From: Thiobacillus sp. SCUT-2
Lineage (GTDB): Bacteria > Pseudomonadota > Gammaproteobacteria > Burkholderiales > Thiobacillaceae
Length of the DNA stretch: 64,000 bases
Assembly (NCBI RefSeq): GCF_035621355.1
Contig: NZ_CP141769.1
Span: forward strand, 682,001-746,000
Direction of reading: 5' to 3'
Part shown: positions 57,812 through 64,000 of the stretch, in pieces
Position numbering within the stretch: the stretch's first letter is position 1
Layout: every line of letters starts with the position of its first letter
Translations under genes and position numbers: made by a program
The notes under the pieces: generated by a model
The model's database searches: none
Seen by the model: the letters and a program-made list of their open reading frames with translations, nothing else
What the model was told of the DNA's origin: nothing

Positions 57812-58969
57812 ATGACTACACCGCACTTCCTGCAACGCCTCGCCCTGTCCTTCACCGTGCTGATCGCGTCGGTCGCCTGGAGTGCGCCGCTCGTCCCGCC
57901 GCCCCCGGAAATCGCGGCCAAGTCCTACGTCCTGATGGACGCGGCGAGCGGCGACGTCCTGGCCCAGCATGACGGCGACACGCGCCTGCCGCCGGCCAGC
58001 CTGACCAAGATGATGACCGCCTACATCGCGACGCTGGAGATGCAGCGTGGACGGATCCATCCGGGCGACATGGTCACGATCAGCGAAAAGGCCTGGCGTA
58101 CCGGCGGCTCGAAGATGTTCGTCGAGGTCGGCAAGCAGGTCTCGGTCGACGACCTGTTCCACGGCATCATCATCCAGTCGGGCAACGACGCCAGCATCGC
58201 GATGGCCGAACACATCGCCGGCAGCGAGGACGCCTTCGTTTCGCTGATGAACGCCGAGGCGCAGCGCCTCGGAATGCGCAATACCCATTTCACCGACGCG
58301 ACCGGCCTGCCCCATCCGGATCATTACTCCAGCGCCCACGACATGGCGATCCTGGCGCGCGCGATCATCAACGCGGACCCGGCGCACTACGCGATCTACA
58401 AACAGAAGTACTTCCTGTGGAACGGCATCAACCAGCCCAACCGCAACCTGCTGCTGTGGCGTGACGATGCCGTCGACGGGCTGAAGACCGGCCACACCGA
58501 AGAGGCCGGTTACTGCCTCGTCGCCTCCGCGAAGCGCGGGAACGAGCGCCTGATCGCCGCCGTGTTCGGCACCGACAGCGAAGCGGCGCGCGCCGCCGAA
58601 ACGGCCAAGCTGCTGACCTACGGCTTTCGTTTCTTCGACAGCCGGACGTTCTACAACAAGGGTGCCGTGGTGACCGACGTGCCCGTATGGAAGGGCGCAG
58701 CGCGCAGCGTCAAGGCCGGCGTCAACGATGTCGTGGCCGTCAGCGTGGCCGCGGGCGAGGCCGACAAGCTCGTCGCCCTGGCGATTCCCAAGCCCACGTT
58801 GATCGCGCCGGTGAAGCAGGGCGACGTGATCGGCAAGGTGGAGATCCGCGCGGGCGACAAGGTGATCAAGCAGGTCGATCTCGTCGCGACGGAAAGCGTC
58901 GAGCAGGGCGGCTTCTTCCGCCGCATATGGGACAGCATCCGGCTGTTCTTCAGGGGGCTGTTCGGCTGA
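57812..58969 (+). CDS. dacC: D-alanyl-D-alanine carboxypeptidase (PBP5/6 family)
   Basis: This low-molecular-mass penicillin-binding protein trims the terminal D-Ala of peptidoglycan stem peptides. The 385-aa product has a signal peptide (about residues 1-25), the active-site SLTK with Ser63 and Lys66, SGN near residue 126, KTG near 228, a C-terminal PBP5 beta domain, and an amphipathic terminal helix (GFFRRIWDSIRLFFRGLFG) for membrane attachment. The family symbol dacA is equally possible. Upstream (57738-57759) lies an ATCCTG/CAGGAT inverted repeat. Confidence 0.93.
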   Translation: MTTPHFLQRLALSFTVLIASVAWSAPLVPPPPEIAAKSYVLMDAASGDVLAQHDGDTRLPPASLTKMMTAYIATLEMQRGRIHPGDMVTISEKAWRTGGSKMFVEVGKQVSVDDLFHGIIIQSGNDASIAMAEHIAGSEDAFVSLMNAEAQRLGMRNTHFTDATGLPHPDHYSSAHDMAILARAIINADPAHYAIYKQKYFLWNGINQPNRNLLLWRDDAVDGLKTGHTEEAGYCLVASAKRGNERLIAAVFGTDSEAARAAETAKLLTYGFRFFDSRTFYNKGAVVTDVPVWKGAARSVKAGVNDVVAVSVAAGEADKLVALAIPKPTLIAPVKQGDVIGKVEIRAGDKVIKQVDLVATESVEQGGFFRRIWDSIRLFFRGLFG

Positions 58970-58987
58970 CCGACGCGTGCATGTACG

Positions 58988-59019
58988 AAGGGCGACCGCC
59001 CGGATGAGGGGTCGCCTTT
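58988..59019 (+). terminator. Terminator-like hairpin after the DD-carboxypeptidase gene
   Basis: AAGGGCGACC (58988-58997) pairs with GGTCGCCTTT (59010-59019), with one G-T wobble, 18 nt after the stop. The following T-run is weak. Confidence 0.55.
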
Positions 59020-59084
59020 CGTGTGGCCCGTGCATGGCCCCTTGGCCTGCAATCGACCGGTGAAACCAGTCGTCGGGCCGGTCA

Positions 59085-59570
59085 TCACAGGGGAGCCTTC
59101 AGCTTGCGGCCGCCCGTGATGGAAAACCCTTCGCGCTCATAAAACAGCAGCGTCCGGTCGAATTGCGGCAGCGGCGGAGTCGTGACCTCCAGACGGCTCC
59201 AGCCGCGGGTCGAGCCAAAATCCCTGGCTTGACGGACCAGGCGTCGGCCCAGTTCCTGCGAGCGGAATCCAGGACGAACATAGAGTTCGGGGATCGTGCC
59301 GAATGCCCCTTCAGCGTATAGCGCATAGCTCTCGATCAGGGTGATGAACCCGACGGGCCCGTCGTTTTCCCCACAGGCGACGAAGACGAAGTACTTCTCC
59401 CGACTGATGAAATCAGCGAGTCTCTCCGTCGTCGCGGCCAGATCAAAGTTGAACGCCTGAATGCCGGTGCTCGCCATGATCTCGGACAGCAATTCGCCGA
59501 CCATTGCAGCGACCTGCGAAGCATCGCGGGTGCAGGCCCGTCTGATCGTGAATTCGGTGTGCATCTTCAT
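59085..59570 (-). CDS. GNAT-family N-acetyltransferase
   Basis: The 161-aa product has the GNAT fold: an N-terminal TIRRACTRDASQVAAMV, PVGFITLIESYALYAEGAFG, and the acetyl-CoA loop region ELYVRPGFRSQELGRRLVRQ near residue 93, with FYEREGFSI near the end. Substrate unknown. ATG 59570 (MKMHTEF) is chosen; the frame is open for another 24 codons upstream. Confidence 0.85.
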   Translation of the reverse strand: MKMHTEFTIRRACTRDASQVAAMVGELLSEIMASTGIQAFNFDLAATTERLADFISREKYFVFVACGENDGPVGFITLIESYALYAEGAFGTIPELYVRPGFRSQELGRRLVRQARDFGSTRGWSRLEVTTPPLPQFDRTLLFYEREGFSITGGRKLKAPL

Positions 59571-59678
59571 GTGGCCCAAGGTTGCCGGTAACCGGCGCGC
59601 GAAAGGAAGCGAGGCCGACCGAATCATGTTCGGCGGGGCCACGCGCAGGCGCGACCGCGCGGGATGGCAGGCCTGAGC

Positions 59679-60026
59679 CTACGCTTGCCTGACGATGTCG
59701 ACCGAGATCTCCACAGCCGGGATCGATCCGCGGTTCTCGAGCCAGTGCAGGGTGTTCCTGTCCTCGGGCCAGCCCACGCCCGGGCCATAGTCGGTCGCGA
59801 CGCCATCTCGATGGTCGGTGATCGTACCTTGCAGGATGTAGACCACACCGGGTCTGTCCTTATGGTCGTGAATCGGGCCGAAGACGCCTCCAGGCTCGAT
59901 GGTCACCATACGCATCCGAAGCTGGCGCCCGGCCATGCCCTCGATCTCCGAACCGAGATCAACCGTCGCAAGCAGGTTCACCGTCACCCCCCTCGTCTCC
60001 GGTGCCGCCTGTTCGTTGCTCATCAT
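59679..60026 (-). CDS. Cupin-domain protein
   Basis: The 115-aa protein has one cupin barrel with the metal-site pattern GPIHDHKDRPGVVYILQG and a later HWLENRGSIPAVEIS. The second cupin motif is diverged. AGGAGG lies before the ATG. It may bind a metal or a small ligand. It is upstream of the GNAT gene on the same strand (108-nt gap). Confidence 0.82.
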   Translation of the reverse strand: MMSNEQAAPETRGVTVNLLATVDLGSEIEGMAGRQLRMRMVTIEPGGVFGPIHDHKDRPGVVYILQGTITDHRDGVATDYGPGVGWPEDRNTLHWLENRGSIPAVEISVDIVRQA

Positions 60027-60350
60027 GCCCTCCTCTCCATGGTCCAGCGTCTGACGTCATTCATGTAGCCCCTGAGGGCCGGACGTTCTTCAATATAGAG
60101 GCAGGCCATCCCCGCCACCAGCCGATCGATTGATAAAAGGCGATTATCGCGCCAGGCTTCGATCGTGCGCCATGAAGAAGGAGACCGCGCCGGGTCGGCG
60201 CTGTCCCCGCCACGATGGGCCGCTCAGGCCGGGAAGCTTGGTCTCATGCGTAGCAGGCGGGCTGTGCGAGGCCGGGCGCAGGCCTCGCGAGCCGTCACGG
60301 AAACGACAAGGGCCGCAATTGCGGCCCTTGTCGTGGCGATGCCCTGATGC
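60027..60350. other. 324-bp intergenic stretch
   Basis: This gap between the cupin start and the end of the E2-E3 gene holds no convincing gene. A short plus-strand frame (from 60172, MKKETAPGRR) runs into antisense sequence and has no supporting motif. A GATAA...TTATC inverted repeat lies near 60134-60150, and the terminator palindrome lies at its far end. Confidence 0.6.
60304..60333 (-). terminator. Terminator of the pyruvate dehydrogenase operon
   Basis: A perfect 30-bp palindrome, with 15-nt arms starting CGACAAGGGCCGCAA, lies 17 nt after the stop of the E2-E3 gene and is followed on the minus strand by TTT. It would form a long hairpin at the end of the operon transcript. Confidence 0.8.
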
Positions 60351-63300
60351 TTACTTCTTCGCCGTCCGCCGCAGGCGGTTCAGCAAGCGCCGCGCCAGTT
60401 CGCCGAACAGCTCGGTCTGCGTCGGATGCGGGAAGATGGCCTTGGCGACCTGCGTGAGCGTCATTTCGCCCGCGACCATCATGACGCCGATGCCGATCAG
60501 GGTGTCGGTGTGGTCGGCGAGGAAGTGCACGCCGATGATGCGGCCGGTCGCCTTGTCGGCGACGAGCTTGATCATGCCCTCGGTCTCGCCGGTGATCATC
60601 GCCTTGGCGTCGATGCTCATCGGCATCTTGGCTTCCACCGCGTCGATGCCCTTGGCCTTGGCCTGCGCGACCGAGAGGCCGACGAAGCCGGCCTGCGGAC
60701 GCGAGAAGGTGACGCCGCAGTCCTTGTCCTGGTCGTAGATGCTGCCATGGCCGAGCAGGTTGTCGGCGGCGACGCGGCCCTGCGTCGCGGCGGTGTGGGC
60801 GAGCATGTAGCCGCCGATGACGTCGCCGACCGCGTAGACGTGCGGGGCGCTCGTCTGGCAGCGCGCATTGACCTTGATTGCCGCACCGTCGAGCTCGACG
60901 CCGACCTTGTCGAGGTTGAGGCGGCTGGTGTCGGGGCGCTTGCCGGTGGCCATCAGGACGACGTCGCAGTCGAACACCGACTCGACGCCTTCCTTGTTCG
61001 CATAGCGCAGCTTCATCGCGCCCGGCGTGCCGGAGACTTCGTTGATCGCGGCATGGGTGACGACGGTGATTTCCTTCTCAAGCGAGGCGATCAGCGTCTT
61101 GGCGATTTCCTCTTCGACCTCGGCAAGGATGCGCTCGTTGCGCTCGAGCATCAGCACCTCGGCGCCGAAGTCGCGGAAGATCTGCGCCATCTCGACGCCG
61201 ATCACGCCGCCGCCGACGATGCCGAGCTTCTTCGGCGGGGAGGCGAGGTTCCAGATCGTGTCGGAGGTGACCACGCCGCCCGTCGCCAGGTTCTCGCGCG
61301 CGCCGGGGATCGGCGGCACGAAGGCGGGTGCACCCGTGGCGATGACGGCCGCGCCGAAGCTCAGCTGACTGACGACGCCGTCGGGGGCGGTGATCTTCAG
61401 CGTGTGGGCGTCGATGAACTCGCCGAAGCCTTCGATCACGTTGATCTTCATGCCCTTGTCGGCCTTGAGCGCCATTTCGCCGCGCGCCTGCTGCACCCAG
61501 CGGCGGTGCTTCTCGACCTGTCCCCAATTGAGCTTGGGCGCGTTCGTGCCGTCCACGCCCATCTCGGCGTCGTGCGCGCGGTTGCGGATGTTGTCCGCCG
61601 CCGCACGCCAGGCCTTCGAGGGGATGCAGCCGCGCCACAGGCATTCGCCGCCGGGGAAGGGCTCGTTGTGCACCATCGCGACCTTGATGCCATGGTCGGC
61701 CAGGTCGCGCGCGCAGTCCTCGCCGCCGGGGCCGCCGCCGACCACCACGACCGGGTAATCCCAGTTGCCTTCGGGGATGGGCGAAACGGGCGCGCTCGTG
61801 GTTGCAGCGGTGCCGACGGATTCAGCCGCCGCCGCGCCGCCCGCCATCCAGGCGTCGGGCGCCTCGATGGTCTGCTTCAGCGTGGTGAGATATAACGCCA
61901 CGTCGGCGCCATTGAGCACGCGGTGGTCGCCGGTGATCGTGAAGGGCGTGCCCTGCGGGCCGTTCGCGGCGATCGCCAGGATCGCGGCGATGCCGGGTGT
62001 GGGGATCGCGGTGAAGTGCGCCACGCCCAGCATGCCCATGTTGGAGATCGTGAAGGTCGGGTTGGCGTACTCGGCCGGCGCGAGCTTGCGCACGCGTGCA
62101 CGCTCGACGAGGCCGGTCCAGTCGCCCTGCAGCGCTTCCAGCGAGCGCTTTTCGATGCCATGCAGGATAGGCACCACCAGCCCGCCATCGTTCGACATCA
62201 CGGCGACGCCGAAGTCGTGGTTCGTGCGCTCGACCAGCTTGTCGACCGGCTGGTAGGCCCAGTTCATGCGCGGGAATTTCGCCATCGCGACCGAACAGGC
62301 CTTGGCGATCGCCACCGTCACCGAGACCTTCTTGGCCTTGGCGGCGGCAGTGAGCTTGGCGGTGTCGATGTTCACCGTGACGTTGAAGGTCGGCAGCGTG
62401 AGCGAGGCGGTCATCGCGTGGCTGACGGCCTTTTCCATCGAGGTCATGGCGCGGCCCTGACCGGGCACGTCGACCTGCGGCAGCGAGTGCGCGACTTCGG
62501 CCATCGACGGGCGCGCGCGCGCCACGTCGGCGGCGACGATCACACCCGACGGCCCGCTGCCGGCGAGACCGGCGAGGTTGACGCCAAGCTGCGCGGCGAC
62601 CTTGCGGGCGTAGGGCGAAGCCGGGCGGCCCGGCACGCGCGCCACCGGCGGCTGGCTGCCGCCGATGGCGACCGGCGCCGGCGCGGCCTTGGGCACGGGA
62701 ATGGTGGGCTGTTTGTCGGCGGGGTGCGGCGCGACCTTGTGGGTGTCCTTGACCTTGTGCTCGGCGGAGATCGTCACGCCGGTGTCGTTCGCTTTCGACG
62801 CGTCGTCGACGATGAAGGCCATCGGGTGGCCGACCTCGACCACGCTGCCGACGTCGGCGATCGGGCCGGAGAGGAAGCCTTCCTGGAACACCTCGACGTC
62901 CATGATGGCCTTGTCGGTCTCGACCGTGGCGACGATGTCGCCGCGGCGGATGCTGTCGCCGGGCTGCTTCTCCCAGGTCACGACGACGCCTTCGGTCATG
63001 GTGTCCGACAGTTGCGGCATCACGATCGGCGTGCCGGCGTGATGCGGGATCATCTCGGTCTGCGCCTTCTCGGCGACCACCTCGCCGGCTGCGATCGCGA
63101 CGTCGCCCGGGGTATCGGAGATGTAGCCGAGCGCACCGCCGACCGGGATCGTCGCGCCGACGTCGGCGATCGGGCCCGCCAGATAGCCGGCCTTGAACAC
63201 CTCGACGTCCATGATGGCCTTGTCGGTCTCGACCGTGGCGACGATGTCGCCGCGCTCGACCTTGTCGCCCGGCTGCTTCTCCCAGGTGACGACGACGCCC

Positions 63301-63353
63301 TCGGTCATGGTGTCCGAGAGCTGGGGCATCGTGATGGCGTAATGTTGGGACAT
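60351..63353 (-). CDS. Fused pyruvate dehydrogenase E2 (acyltransferase) and E3 (lipoamide dehydrogenase)
   Basis: One 1000-aa chain carries two enzymes of the pyruvate dehydrogenase complex. Residues 1-505 form E2: lipoyl domain 1 (Lys45 in ETDKA), lipoyl domain 2 (Lys148 in the same motif), an Ala/Pro linker, the subunit-binding domain (about 244-282) and the catalytic core with GDHRVLNGAD (His477; Asn replaces the usual Asp). After a linker (506-530), residues 531-1000 form E3: FAD motif VVVVGGGPGGEDCARDL, redox disulfide Cys571/Cys576 in GGECLWRGCIPSK, NAD motif LGIVGGGVIGVEM, and the C-terminal HPTQTE. There is no frameshift or internal stop. It follows the E1-beta gene, with a palindromic repeat between, and ends at a terminator. 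The E2 motif indicates a pyruvate-type acyltransferase, but other 2-oxo acids cannot be excluded. Confidence 0.92.
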   Translation of the reverse strand: MSQHYAITMPQLSDTMTEGVVVTWEKQPGDKVERGDIVATVETDKAIMDVEVFKAGYLAGPIADVGATIPVGGALGYISDTPGDVAIAAGEVVAEKAQTEMIPHHAGTPIVMPQLSDTMTEGVVVTWEKQPGDSIRRGDIVATVETDKAIMDVEVFQEGFLSGPIADVGSVVEVGHPMAFIVDDASKANDTGVTISAEHKVKDTHKVAPHPADKQPTIPVPKAAPAPVAIGGSQPPVARVPGRPASPYARKVAAQLGVNLAGLAGSGPSGVIVAADVARARPSMAEVAHSLPQVDVPGQGRAMTSMEKAVSHAMTASLTLPTFNVTVNIDTAKLTAAAKAKKVSVTVAIAKACSVAMAKFPRMNWAYQPVDKLVERTNHDFGVAVMSNDGGLVVPILHGIEKRSLEALQGDWTGLVERARVRKLAPAEYANPTFTISNMGMLGVAHFTAIPTPGIAAILAIAANGPQGTPFTITGDHRVLNGADVALYLTTLKQTIEAPDAWMAGGAAAAESVGTAATTSAPVSPIPEGNWDYPVVVVGGGPGGEDCARDLADHGIKVAMVHNEPFPGGECLWRGCIPSKAWRAAADNIRNRAHDAEMGVDGTNAPKLNWGQVEKHRRWVQQARGEMALKADKGMKINVIEGFGEFIDAHTLKITAPDGVVSQLSFGAAVIATGAPAFVPPIPGARENLATGGVVTSDTIWNLASPPKKLGIVGGGVIGVEMAQIFRDFGAEVLMLERNERILAEVEEEIAKTLIASLEKEITVVTHAAINEVSGTPGAMKLRYANKEGVESVFDCDVVLMATGKRPDTSRLNLDKVGVELDGAAIKVNARCQTSAPHVYAVGDVIGGYMLAHTAATQGRVAADNLLGHGSIYDQDKDCGVTFSRPQAGFVGLSVAQAKAKGIDAVEAKMPMSIDAKAMITGETEGMIKLVADKATGRIIGVHFLADHTDTLIGIGVMMVAGEMTLTQVAKAIFPHPTQTELFGELARRLLNRLRRTAKK

Positions 63354-63378
63354 GCTTGGATCCTAAATTCTTTGCTTA

Positions 63379-63452
63379 TCCGCGAAGGACGCGAAGGAAC
63401 GCGAAGTCATTCTCTTCGGGTTTCCTTCGCGCCTCTTCGCGTCCTTCGCGGA
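63379..63452. repeat. Palindromic intergenic element, copy 2
   Basis: The arms at 63379-63396 and 63435-63452 are identical to those of the element at 26931-27002. The 38-nt loop differs and contains a further GCGAAGGA/TCCTTCGC-like pairing. It lies between the E1-beta gene and the E2-E3 gene on the minus strand. Confidence 0.85.
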
Positions 63453-63465
63453 CCAAAAAAGGTTT

Positions 63466-64000
63466 TTACGCCTTGCCGAACATCTTCAGCACGGCCTTCA
63501 CCACGTCCTCGTGATCGGGGATCGTCGCCTTTTCCAGCGTGTGGTTGTAGGGCTGCGGCACCAGGGCGGAGTGCACGCGCACCGGCGCGGCATCGAGCTC
63601 GAAGAAGCATTCCTCGTTGATGATCGCGATCACCTCGGAGCCGACGCCGACCGGGGCTTCGTCTTCCTCGGCGATGACGGCGCGGTGGGTCTTGCTGACC
63701 GACGCCTTGATGCCGGCGCGGTCGAGCGGGGCCAGCGAGTAGAGGTCGACGACCTCGGCCGAGATGCCGTACTGCTTGTCGAGGATCTCGGCGGCCTTGA
63801 GACACCAGTGCACCGAGATGTTGTAGCCGAACAGCGTGACGTCGGTGCCGGCGCGCGCGACTTCCGAGCCTTCCAGCGGATGGAAGTATTCGCCGTCCGG
63901 GACCTCGCCCTTCATGTTGTACATCAGCTCGTGCTCGTTGATGAACACGGGGTCGTCGCAGCGGATCGCCGACTTCAAGAGGCCGTAGGCCTGCTTCGGG
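63466..64000 (-). CDS. pdhB: Pyruvate dehydrogenase E1 component, beta subunit (3' part)
   Basis: The gene runs off the window edge; about 178 C-terminal codons are visible. The reading GLLKSAIRCDDPVFINEHEL, YNISVHWCLKAAEIL, EVVDLYSLAPLDR, and the C-terminal VPQPYNHTLEKATIP are typical of the transketolase C-terminal domain of E1-beta. Its presence shows that the complex uses heterotetrameric E1 (alpha-beta), rather than the single-chain AceE common in Betaproteobacteria. Confidence 0.92.
   Translation of the reverse strand, partial: PKQAYGLLKSAIRCDDPVFINEHELMYNMKGEVPDGEYFHPLEGSEVARAGTDVTLFGYNISVHWCLKAAEILDKQYGISAEVVDLYSLAPLDRAGIKASVSKTHRAVIAEEDEAPVGVGSEVIAIINEECFFELDAAPVRVHSALVPQPYNHTLEKATIPDHEDVVKAVLKMFGKA

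Noticed and set aside
60172-60738. Plus-strand frame beginning MKKETAPGRR
   Set aside because: It runs through the terminator palindrome and then antisense to the E3 domain. It has no family motif and odd composition.

Overview
The window reads as chromosomal DNA of a high-GC betaproteobacterium. The strongest taxonomic signal is the hflX-hflK-hflC-DUF2065-hisZ-purA block followed by tRNA-Leu(CAG), rnr and rlmB, an order typical of Betaproteobacteria. The cbb3 oxidase cluster with CcoG/CcoH/DUF3149 partners, a gluconeogenic PEP synthase with its regulator, PEP carboxylase and oxygen-independent HemN fit a respiratory, possibly chemolithotrophic organism able to live at low oxygen (Thiobacillus/Nitrosomonadales-like). 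This placement is inference. Coding density is very high, and no phage, IS element, CRISPR array or rRNA was seen.

Layout. 1-4000: the tail of a GTPase (probably Der), two small conserved minus-strand proteins, a GalT-like nucleotidyltransferase and a GAF-GGDEF-EAL protein. 4000-13000: hflX, hflK, hflC, DUF2065, hisZ, purA, a shared terminator, tRNA-Leu, rnr and rlmB; hfq, normally next to hflX, is absent. 13000-14340: an AT-richer islet with a RelE/HigB-type toxin, an XRE antitoxin and a lipoprotein. 14390-18100 (minus): a SenB-like glycosyltransferase, YcaO and a RIO kinase. 18100-24400: a SpoU methyltransferase, a membrane GGDEF-EAL protein and the divergent ppsR/ppsA pair. 24400-32800: pyrG-kdsA-eno-ftsB-zipA-ligA-galU, joining CTP, KDO, glycolysis, division, replication and UDP-glucose functions. 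32800-36300: a TetR gene with two palindromic operators, divergent from a DUF1348/flavoprotein pair, then the NAD(P)HX repair enzyme and a zinc-ribbon-like peptide. 36300-46900: purL, ppc, a coiled-coil membrane protein, hemN and a MASE1-GGDEF cyclase. 46880-52760 (minus): ccoN-ccoO-ccoQ-ccoP-ccoG-ccoH, DUF3149 and a two-TM Cys-tailed protein. 52870-60030: two histidine phosphatases, alanine dehydrogenase, a TIGR03790-type secreted protein, pyrD, a DD-carboxypeptidase, a GNAT protein and a cupin. 60350-64000 (minus): pyruvate dehydrogenase genes, including one polypeptide that fuses E2 to E3.

Points that stand out: the E2-E3 fusion; an orphan SenB-like gene beside ycaO and a RIO kinase; interdigitated start signals of ppsR and ppsA; two copies of a palindromic element with identical 18-nt arms, both inside operons; clear operators for the TetR and toxin-antitoxin genes; hairpins directly in front of purL, ppc and hemN; and three c-di-GMP enzymes in 64 kb.
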